This document shows positions 45,909 to 52,875 of a stretch of 64,000 bases of DNA, piece after piece. The notes below the pieces were generated by a model. It was not told the DNA's origin. It saw only the letters and a program-made list of their open reading frames with translations, and did not search any database. Position 1 is the first letter of the stretch, and the number at the start of each line of letters is the position of its first letter. The position numbers and the translations under genes are program-made. The stretch is from Bacteroidales bacterium UBA4179 (lineage in GTDB: Bacteria > Bacteroidota > Bacteroidia > Bacteroidales > Dysgonomonadaceae): the NCBI GenBank assembly GCA_002381125.1, contig DFUT01000009.1, positions 27,830 to 91,829 on the forward strand, written 5' to 3'.

Positions 45909-46670
45909 TTATTCTTCAAGTAACAGTTGTTGTAATTCTTCAGGTGAAACGTTCATTTTAAGACGCCCTTTCCATGCATACGAAATTTTTCCTCTTTCTT
46001 CCGAAACGATAATCGCTTTAGCATCGGTTTCTTGTGAAATTCCGAGTCCTGCCCGATGTCTCAACCCAAGATATTTGGGAATATTGGGGTTTTGCGACAG
46101 GGGTAAAATACAGCCGGCTGCCCTAATTTTTTTTCCTACGATAATCATGGCCCCATCGTGCAGGGGACTGTTTTTGAAAAAGATGCTCTCAATTAATCGT
46201 GAGGACACATCGGCATTGATAATTTCTCCTGTTTGTTCATATAGACCCAACTGAATATCACCCTGAATAACGATGAGTGCTCCCGTATAGGATTTGGCCA
46301 TATTCATGCAAGCCAATACCACAGCCGTTAGGTGCGAATTGTCTTGCTTTTGTTTGTTATTCGGGAAGAAAAGCTTCGATATGAATTTCCATCCTTTTTT
46401 TGATCCCAGCGACATGAGAAACCGTCGAATTTCATCTTGAAAGAGAATGACCAGCAAAAAGAGCCCTACACTTACCAGTTGATCAAGGATAGTTCCCAGC
46501 AAAACCATATTAAATACTTGTGAGACAAGTACCCAGATGATGAGAAAAACCAATATTCCTATAAATAACGGACGTATGCCGGATACCTTTACTATATTAT
46601 ACAAATAAAAAAGTAAAAGTGCCACAAGAAAAATATCGACAAAATCTTTTATCCCGAAATGTTCAAACAT
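45909..46670 (-). CDS. cdaA: diadenylate cyclase CdaA
   Basis: Makes the second messenger c-di-AMP from two ATP. The 253-residue protein has three N-terminal membrane segments (about residues 9-75), then the DAC domain with the catalytic HDGAMIIVGKKI and GLRHRAGLGISQETDA. The open frame extends upstream to 46832 into folP, but those 54 residues are not family-like; ATG 46670 is two bases after folP. The usual neighbours in Firmicutes (cdaR, glmM) are absent here, though glmM is elsewhere in this window. Confidence 0.93.
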   Translation of the reverse strand: MFEHFGIKDFVDIFLVALLLFYLYNIVKVSGIRPLFIGILVFLIIWVLVSQVFNMVLLGTILDQLVSVGLFLLVILFQDEIRRFLMSLGSKKGWKFISKLFFPNNKQKQDNSHLTAVVLACMNMAKSYTGALIVIQGDIQLGLYEQTGEIINADVSSRLIESIFFKNSPLHDGAMIIVGKKIRAAGCILPLSQNPNIPKYLGLRHRAGLGISQETDAKAIIVSEERGKISYAWKGRLKMNVSPEELQQLLLEE

Positions 46671-46672
46671 AA

Positions 46673-47542
46673 TTAATTGATTTCGTTTAGTTGGATCGAT
46701 GCGGTTTCGAATTTTTTGAGCTGCGATATAATCTCTACGCATTCTACCGCTTCTTTCACATCGTGCACGCGTAAAATGTCGGCACCATACATTAATGCAT
46801 AGGTATTTAAAACGGTACTCCCATTCAAGCATTGTGATGGATCGGAATCGAGCAGCCGATAAATCATGGATTTTCGTGATATTCCCACTAAAAGCGGCAA
46901 GTCAAAAATATCGAAATACCTAAGGTACGCCATCAGTTGATAATTTTGTGATAACGTTTTGCTGAAACCGAAACCGGGATCAATGATGATATCATTTACT
47001 CCCAATTGATTGAGAAGGGCTGTTTTTTCTGAAAAATAGTAGAGAATATCTTGAATAAAATTATCGTAATTGGTCAATTGCTGCATGGTTTGAGGGGTAC
47101 CACGCATATGCATAAGGATATACGGAACATTTAATTGCGCTACTGTTGCAAACATATTCTTATCGATTTGCCCACCCGAAATGTCGTTTATCATGTCAAC
47201 TCCATATTTTTCGACAGCGCTTTTGGCTACCTCTGCGTAAAAAGTGTCTACCGATAAAATGGCATCGGGAAATTCTTTTCTGACAATTTTAAGTGCAGGT
47301 TCCAATCGATTGAGTTCTTCTTTTGCTGAAAGTAAAACAGACGATGGCGAAGTGGATTGCCCTCCTAAATCGATGATAGTTCCACCTTCTTCCAAAATTT
47401 GACTTGCTCTTTCGAGAATTTCTTTTTCCGAGTTTTTGCGGCTTTCGGAGAAAAACGAATCGGGTGTAATATTGATAATACCCATTACCAATGGAGTTGA
47501 GAGATTCATTAGTGAACCTTTTATGTTGAGAAATTTTTTCAT
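46673..47542 (-). CDS. folP: dihydropteroate synthase
   Basis: Joins p-aminobenzoate to the pterin diphosphate in folate synthesis; the target of sulfonamides. The 289-residue TIM barrel shows MGIINITPDSFF, GGTIIDLGGQSTSP, SVDTFYAEVA, MINDISGGQ, IIDPGFGFSKTL and ISRKSMI. It lies three bases after nadB and two before cdaA in a tight minus-strand cluster. The N-terminal 11 residues before MNLSTPLVMG may be dispensable, and the Met at residue 12 is an alternative start. Confidence 0.95.
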   Translation of the reverse strand: MKKFLNIKGSLMNLSTPLVMGIINITPDSFFSESRKNSEKEILERASQILEEGGTIIDLGGQSTSPSSVLLSAKEELNRLEPALKIVRKEFPDAILSVDTFYAEVAKSAVEKYGVDMINDISGGQIDKNMFATVAQLNVPYILMHMRGTPQTMQQLTNYDNFIQDILYYFSEKTALLNQLGVNDIIIDPGFGFSKTLSQNYQLMAYLRYFDIFDLPLLVGISRKSMIYRLLDSDPSQCLNGSTVLNTYALMYGADILRVHDVKEAVECVEIISQLKKFETASIQLNEIN

Positions 47543-47545
47543 GCG

Positions 47546-49126
47546 TTATAATGTGGAATTGGGTAACTGATAAGGATAATCTATATTGTAATGCAATCCG
47601 CGACTTTCTTTTCGTGCCATTGCCTGTTTGATTACCAGGTATCCCACTTTTATGATGTTGCGTAACTCACAAATTTCTCGGGAAACTACCGAGCGTTGAA
47701 ACAAGCTTTCCGTTTCGCGAAATAAAATATTCAATCTTGTCATTGCACGTTGTAAGCGAAGATTGGAACGGACAATGCCGACGTACGACGACATGATTTC
47801 GTTCACCTCTTTGTAGCTTTGGGTTATCAATACCATTTCTTCGGGTAAAGTGGTACCTTCGGCATTCCAAGGGGGAATATTTTCCTGAAAAGAGTAATCT
47901 TTTAATCGGGGAACAGAATGTTTGGCCGCTGCGTCGGCGAAAACCACGGCTTCGATAAGTGAATTGGAAGCCAATCGGTTTGCACCGTGTAAACCGGTAC
48001 AAGCGCATTCGCCGTTTGCATATAATCGCTTGATGCTGGTTTCCCCATGAATGTTTACCCGTATTCCACCGCACAAATAATGGGCTGCAGGTGCAACGGG
48101 GATGTAATCTTTAGTGATGTCGATACCATACGACTTGCATTTTTCGTAAATGTTGGGGAAATGTTTTTTTGTTTCTTCCGGATCTTTGTGCGTGACATCC
48201 AAATATACATAATCGTCGCCACGATTTTTCATTTCCGTATCGATGGCTCTTGCAACAATATCTCGTGGCGCCAGCGATTCACGTTTGTCGTATTTATGCA
48301 TGAATTCTTTGCCGTCTTTTGTCCTCAGGATTGCTTCATACCCTCGTACCGCTTCACTAATAAGGAATGAAGGGCGGTCGCCGGGATGATACAGGGCTGT
48401 AGGATGAAATTGAACGAATTCCATTCCTTTGATTTCACCTTTTGCACGGGATACCATTGCAATGCCGTCTCCGGTTGCGACCAATGGATTGGTGGTTGTT
48501 TGATAAATGCAGCCGATGCCACCCGTAGCCATCATGGTTATTCGGGATAGAAACGTATCGATTTGGTTCGTTTTCTGATCCAGAATGTAGGCGCCATAGC
48601 ATTCGATCCCTTGGGTTTCCGATGTAATTACTTTTCCCAGATGATGCTGAGTAAGAATTTCAATGGCAAAGTGGTTATCGAATACATCGATATTGGGATG
48701 GTTTTTGATTGCGTTGATTAATCTAAGTTGGATTTCGGCACCGGTATTGTCTTTGTGATGAAGAATGCGAAATTCGGAATGGCCTCCCTCTTTATGGAGA
48801 TCGAAATTCCCTTGTTCATCTTTATCGAAATCTACACCCCAGCCGATCAGTTCTTTGATTTGTGCAGGTGCTTCGCGTACTACTTTTTCTACCACGGCCA
48901 CATCGCACAATCCTGCACCGGCATCCAAAGTGTCTGCAATATGCTTATCGAAATTATCCCAAGGATTGGTTACGGAAGCTATTCCGCCTTGTGCATAGTA
49001 GGTATTGGCATCCTCCAACGAATTTTTTGCTATGATAGCTACCTTTCCATAATCGGCAACTTTCAATGCGAAGCTCATCCCCGCTATGCCCGAACCTATT
49101 ACTAGAAAATCGTATTTATAAGTCAT
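47546..49126 (-). CDS. nadB: L-aspartate oxidase
   Basis: Flavoprotein that oxidises aspartate to iminoaspartate, the first step of de novo NAD synthesis. The 526-residue protein has the FAD-binding GSGIAGMSFALKVADYG, the TYYAQGGIASV loop, EFVQFHPTALYHPG, and the HGANRLASNSLIEAVVFA segment that closes the FAD site, then the helical C-terminal domain. Succinate dehydrogenase subunits share the fold, but the length and NadB-type motifs favour NadB. nadA and nadC are not next to it here. Confidence 0.96.
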   Translation of the reverse strand: MTYKYDFLVIGSGIAGMSFALKVADYGKVAIIAKNSLEDANTYYAQGGIASVTNPWDNFDKHIADTLDAGAGLCDVAVVEKVVREAPAQIKELIGWGVDFDKDEQGNFDLHKEGGHSEFRILHHKDNTGAEIQLRLINAIKNHPNIDVFDNHFAIEILTQHHLGKVITSETQGIECYGAYILDQKTNQIDTFLSRITMMATGGIGCIYQTTTNPLVATGDGIAMVSRAKGEIKGMEFVQFHPTALYHPGDRPSFLISEAVRGYEAILRTKDGKEFMHKYDKRESLAPRDIVARAIDTEMKNRGDDYVYLDVTHKDPEETKKHFPNIYEKCKSYGIDITKDYIPVAPAAHYLCGGIRVNIHGETSIKRLYANGECACTGLHGANRLASNSLIEAVVFADAAAKHSVPRLKDYSFQENIPPWNAEGTTLPEEMVLITQSYKEVNEIMSSYVGIVRSNLRLQRAMTRLNILFRETESLFQRSVVSREICELRNIIKVGYLVIKQAMARKESRGLHYNIDYPYQLPNSTL

Positions 49127-49154
49127 ACGGGTATATTTGTTCTTTCTATCTTAC

Positions 49155-49162
49155 AAATTTAT
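49155..49162 (-). promoter_or_regulatory. -7 element for nadB-folP-cdaA
   Basis: TAAATTTG on the minus strand, 28 bases before the nadB start; -33 box unclear. The divergent gap up to 49420 shows no further gene. Confidence 0.45.
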
Positions 49163-49420
49163 AAATTAAACTCTAATCATGGACATTTTAAGTTTAAAAT
49201 AGTCCATTTGCAAAGAAAATCCTTTTTAATTCTCATTTTATCCTTACAGATACACAATGAATTACACATTATTTTGGATGCAGGATCCGATTCTTCGAAA
49301 AGTGCAATTGTTTTTTAGTTAAATACCGGAATTCTATTGTAATATTCGCAATAAAATATTTTCTTTGTTATAGGATATTCCTTTATTACGGTATTCATTT
49401 TTAATTTGTTATACATCTAT

Positions 49421-50695
49421 ATGAAAACATTTTCATTGACCTTATTGTTTTTGTTCAGCACAACGGTTGCAGTCCTGAATGCAGCCGGTTTGCAGCAAAA
49501 AAATGATTCTTCCTACTACGAGTTGCGTGGAAGAGTATGGGGAGAAGATACGCGTGAACCATTGGTTTATGCAAGTGTTTCTGTGAGAAATTCAAATATT
49601 TCGACCGTTACCAATCAGGATGGATATTTTTCGATCAAAGTCCCGTTATCGGCAAAAAATTCGCAACTCATTATCCGACATTTGGGATATCGAAATAAAA
49701 TTATTCCTATTATAACGCTGATCAATAGGCCAAATGATTACATAATGATGCAGCCATATTCTATTTTATTGGAAGAGGTTGAGGTTGTTTCAGGTGACGG
49801 GGGACCATTGGTGCGTGAAGCACTGCTTCGCATTCCGGATAATTATCCCGATGTTCCAAATATGATGGTTGCTTTTTATCGTGAATCGATCAAGAAGAGA
49901 AATACCTATATATCCCTTGTTGAAGCAGTAGTAGATATTTATAAGGCATCGTATCGTTCTTTTGAAAACGATCAGGCCCGTATTTACATTGGGCGTAGGG
50001 CAACTGACATCAATCCGCGCGATACGATTTTATTGAAGTTTCAGGGAGGAATTACGAGCTCCTTGATGCTTGACGTTGCTAAAAATCCGGAGATAGTCTT
50101 TGGCAAAGAAGGCGAAGAATATATTTTCAATATCGAGAACATGGTTTACATCAATGAAAAACCCAATTATGTAATTTCATTTGTGCCACGTCTCGATATT
50201 GAAGAGATTCTTTTTCGAGGGAAAATTTATCTGGATGCAAACAGTTTGGCTTTTACGAGAATGGAATTCAATATGAACGTCGAAGGACGAAAGGATGCTT
50301 CTCATATCTTTATAAAAAAGAAACCTGCAAAAATGAAAGTGGATATGCATCACGCCGGATATATTGTGGATTACGTTGAAAGAGACCACAAATGGTATTT
50401 CAATTACAGTAGGACAGATGTTGCTTTTAAGGTGAATTGGTCGCATCGTTTTTTCGGTCTTTTTGCTCCCAGGTATACCATTACCTCCGAAATAGCCATT
50501 ACCGACCGATATACAGATGATGTAGTGAAATTTCCAAGAAGTGAGCGTATACGTTCAACGGATATTATTGCCGAAAAAGTGGAAGATTTTCAAGATTCCG
50601 ATTTCTGGGGTGAATATAATGTCATAGAACCCGATGCTGAAATATCGGCTGCTATTAAAAAGCTCAGCGATAAGCTTCGTCGTCGACAACAATAA
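49421..50695 (+). CDS. exported CarboxypepD_reg-like domain protein
   Basis: A 424-residue protein with a signal peptide (hydrophobic residues 4-22, ending VLNAAG). An N-terminal carboxypeptidase-regulatory-like beta sandwich (about 33-115) has [33 protein letters not shown] and IRHLGYRN. The larger C-terminal part (about 130-424) is conserved in Bacteroidetes envelope proteins but I cannot name it. There is no TonB-dependent barrel. I used ATG 49421 rather than 49406. Probably periplasmic or outer-membrane associated; role unknown. Confidence 0.85.
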   Translation: MKTFSLTLLFLFSTTVAVLNAAGLQQKNDSSYYELRGRVWGEDTREPLVYASVSVRNSNISTVTNQDGYFSIKVPLSAKNSQLIIRHLGYRNKIIPIITLINRPNDYIMMQPYSILLEEVEVVSGDGGPLVREALLRIPDNYPDVPNMMVAFYRESIKKRNTYISLVEAVVDIYKASYRSFENDQARIYIGRRATDINPRDTILLKFQGGITSSLMLDVAKNPEIVFGKEGEEYIFNIENMVYINEKPNYVISFVPRLDIEEILFRGKIYLDANSLAFTRMEFNMNVEGRKDASHIFIKKKPAKMKVDMHHAGYIVDYVERDHKWYFNYSRTDVAFKVNWSHRFFGLFAPRYTITSEIAITDRYTDDVVKFPRSERIRSTDIIAEKVEDFQDSDFWGEYNVIEPDAEISAAIKKLSDKLRRRQQ

Positions 50696-50706
50696 TCCAA
50701 AAATGC

Positions 50707-50737
50707 TTGTTGGTTAAAAAAATAACCTTTACCTTTG
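50707..50737 (+). promoter_or_regulatory. promoter for rpsO
   Basis: TTG (50707-50709), 20 bases, then TACCTTTG (50730-50737), 29 bases before the start codon. Confidence 0.65.
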
Positions 50738-50766
50738 CCGTCCAAAGTTATTTAATTATAAAGTGT

Positions 50767-51036
50767 ATGTATTTAGATGCAGAGAAAAAGAAGGAGATCT
50801 TTGCACGATACGGGAAGTCTAACACTGATACCGGCTCACCTGAAGCTCAGATAGCATTGTTTTCTTACCGTATTGCGCATTTGACGGAACATTTAAAGTC
50901 AAATAAGAAAGATTATAACACAGAAAGAGCCTTGAAAATTTTAGTAGGTAAACGTCGTCGTTTACTCAATTACCTAATTGAGAAAGATATCGAAAGGTAT
51001 AGAGCAATTATCAAAGAATTGGGTATAAGGAAATAA
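50767..51036 (+). CDS. rpsO: 30S ribosomal protein S15
   Basis: The 89-residue protein binds 16S rRNA early in small-subunit assembly. It begins [17 protein letters not shown] and has the S15 signature [18 protein letters not shown], then [33 protein letters not shown] used the ATG at 50767, since the 20-codon upstream extension from 50707 contains the promoter. A terminator follows at 51055. Confidence 0.97.
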   Translation: MYLDAEKKKEIFARYGKSNTDTGSPEAQIALFSYRIAHLTEHLKSNKKDYNTERALKILVGKRRRLLNYLIEKDIERYRAIIKELGIRK

Positions 51037-51054
51037 ATTTTCAAGAAAAAATCA

Positions 51055-51090
51055 AAAAAAGAGTAAATGAATTTTCATTTACTCTTTTTT
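51055..51090 (+). terminator. terminator after rpsO
   Basis: Stem 51061-51070 with 51075-51084 (perfect 10 bp), A run before and T run after. Confidence 0.85.
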
Positions 51091-51158
51091 GTTTCTATCT
51101 ATGAGGATTATTTTCACTTAGGAGATTGATTTTCAAATAAATGATAGATATGGATAGG

Positions 51159-51237
51159 TATAGGGGACCCAAAACATATTGTAAAAGTATGTTTTATAAT
51201 ATGTTTTTTTATTTGTTTTTCTTGTAAGACCCCTATA
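51159..51237. repeat. nested inverted repeats between rpsO and rarA
   Basis: Outer arms TATAGGGG (51159-51166) and CCCCTATA (51230-51237) are perfect. Inside them, AAAACATATT (51171-51180) pairs with AATATGTTTT (51198-51207), followed by a T-rich run. This could be a folded RNA, a terminator or a small non-autonomous element remnant. The right arm overlaps the promoter of the candidate small RNA. Confidence 0.5.
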
Positions 51238-51243
51238 TATTTG
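51212..51243 (+). promoter_or_regulatory. promoter for the candidate small RNA
   Basis: TTTG (51212-51215), 20 bases, then TATATTTG (51236-51243). This is among the best consensus matches in the window, and no protein gene starts within 250 bases downstream. Confidence 0.7.
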
Positions 51244-51248
51244 TAACC

Positions 51249-51336
51249 GATAACCTAAAACAATCTTTTTACCTTAATACTAGTCCATATAAACCGTAAT
51301 AAAAGAGACCATCTTGAGCAAGGTGGTCTCTTTTTG
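51249..51336 (+). ncRNA. candidate small RNA, about 88 bases
   Basis: A full promoter ends at 51243, and a strong Rho-independent terminator lies at 51300-51336. The stretch between has no open frame of note. The 5' half is unstructured and A/U-rich; the 3' half is the terminator hairpin. The pattern fits a trans-acting regulatory RNA. Start position is estimated from the -7 box. Confidence 0.5.
51300..51336 (+). terminator. terminator upstream of rarA
   Basis: A 12-bp stem (51304-51315 with 51320-51331, one G-T pair), a GAGC loop, A's before and five T's after. It cannot serve rpsO, which has its own terminator. Confidence 0.85.
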
Positions 51337-51488
51337 ATAGTGTGATATATAGGGATGCTGTGTTAAACTTAAAAAAAGAATGTTTACCGGATCGAAAATA
51401 TTTCGGAGTAGTTTTCTAGTCGTCGAATAAATAGAGAATTTTCGAAGATGGGTTTTATGTATTTGTGTGTAAATTAAGAATTAACCTG

Positions 51489-51496
51489 TACATTTG
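51489..51496 (+). promoter_or_regulatory. -7 element for rarA
   Basis: TACATTTG lies 24 bases before the start codon. A TTTG 23 bases further up (51462-51465) is slightly too far. Between 51337 and 51461 I see nothing else. Confidence 0.45.
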
Positions 51497-51520
51497 TAAG
51501 AAACAATTGGAGATGTTCAT

Positions 51521-52789
51521 ATGAATCCACCGTTGGCAGAGCGGATGCGCCCTCAAAATCTGGATGAATTTATCGGGCAAGAGCATTTGGTCGGTAAAGG
51601 CGCTGTTTTACGGAAAATGATTGATTCGGGCAGGGTGCCTTCGCTTATTTTTTGGGGACCTCCCGGAGTAGGGAAGACTACGTTGGCACATATCATTGCC
51701 AATACGCTTCATGCTCCCTTTTACAAGTTGAGCGCCATCAATTCAGGGGTAAAAGATGTGAGGGATGTGATTGAAAAAGCAAAAAGCGAGCGTTTTTTTG
51801 ATGCGGCTAGTCCTATTTTGTTTATCGATGAAATTCACCGATTTAGCAAATCACAACAAGATTCGTTGCTGAATGCGGTTGAAACGGGAGTGGTTACACT
51901 CATTGGTGCGACAACCGAAAATCCTTCATTCGAAGTAATTCGCCCTTTATTATCTCGCTGCCAAGTATATGTGTTGAAACCTCTTGAGAGAAAAGATTTG
52001 GAGATTTTGCTTCGTCGGGCGTTGACCGAAGATATTTTTCTAAAAGAAAAAGAGATAGAAGTGAAAGAGACAAATGCTTTGTTTCGTTTTGCCGGTGGGG
52101 ATGCCCGTAAACTGTTAAATATTATCGAGTTGGTTGTTATAGCCGAAAACGGCAATAAAATAGTGATTACCGATGACAGCGTAACAAACCGAATACAAGA
52201 AAATCCGGCAGCATATGACAAAGATGGAGAGATGCACTATGATATTATTTCGGCGTTCATTAAATCTATTCGCGGCAGCGATCCCGATGCGGCTATTTAT
52301 TGGTTGGCACGTATGGTTGCAGGAGGCGAAGACCCGGCTTTTATCGCGCGGCGCTTGGTTATTTCGGCTGCGGAAGATATTGGTCTAGCCAATCCGAATG
52401 CGTTATTGCTCGCTAATGTGTGTTTCGATGCTTTACAAAAAATAGGATGGCCCGAAGGGCGTATTATATTGGCTGAAACAACTATTTATTTGGCAACTTC
52501 ACCCAAAAGCAATTCGGCATATCTTGCCATCGATAAGGCGCTTGATGAAGTTGCACGTAGTGGGAATCTTCCTGTTCCGCTTCATTTGCGGAATGCGCCA
52601 ACAGCATTGATGAAAGAACTTGATTATGGCAAAGATTATAAATATCCTCACGATTTTGAGGATCATTTTGTAGAGCAAGATTATTTACCTCGGGAAATTA
52701 AAAGTCGTCGTTTTTGGGAACCTCAGGACAATCCTTCGGAAGCAAAATTAAAGGCTCGGATGAAAAAATTGTGGGGAAATAAAAAATAA
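51521..52789 (+). CDS. rarA: replication-associated recombination ATPase RarA (MgsA)
   Basis: AAA+ protein of the clamp-loader type acting at stalled forks. The 422-residue protein has NPPLAERMRPQNLDEFIGQEH at the start, Walker A GPPGVGKTT, Walker B LFIDEIHRFSKSQQDSLL, GATTENPSFEVIRPLLSRCQ, and the C-terminal tetramerisation domain with YKYPHDFEDHFVEQDYLP. Length and motifs match. It stands alone between the small-RNA locus and the convergent lptD-like gene. Confidence 0.96.
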   Translation: MNPPLAERMRPQNLDEFIGQEHLVGKGAVLRKMIDSGRVPSLIFWGPPGVGKTTLAHIIANTLHAPFYKLSAINSGVKDVRDVIEKAKSERFFDAASPILFIDEIHRFSKSQQDSLLNAVETGVVTLIGATTENPSFEVIRPLLSRCQVYVLKPLERKDLEILLRRALTEDIFLKEKEIEVKETNALFRFAGGDARKLLNIIELVVIAENGNKIVITDDSVTNRIQENPAAYDKDGEMHYDIISAFIKSIRGSDPDAAIYWLARMVAGGEDPAFIARRLVISAAEDIGLANPNALLLANVCFDALQKIGWPEGRIILAETTIYLATSPKSNSAYLAIDKALDEVARSGNLPVPLHLRNAPTALMKELDYGKDYKYPHDFEDHFVEQDYLPREIKSRRFWEPQDNPSEAKLKARMKKLWGNKK

Positions 52790-52875
52790 ATCGAGGAATT
52801 TTTGAAAATCGTGCAATAAAATTCTTGTCAAAAACAATAAGCAAGGGGAGGATAAAAAGATGCTGCGATTGCAAT

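Noticed and set aside
46671..46832. N-terminal extension of cdaA
   Set aside because: Lies inside folP in another frame and is not like CdaA; ATG 46670 gives the normal protein.
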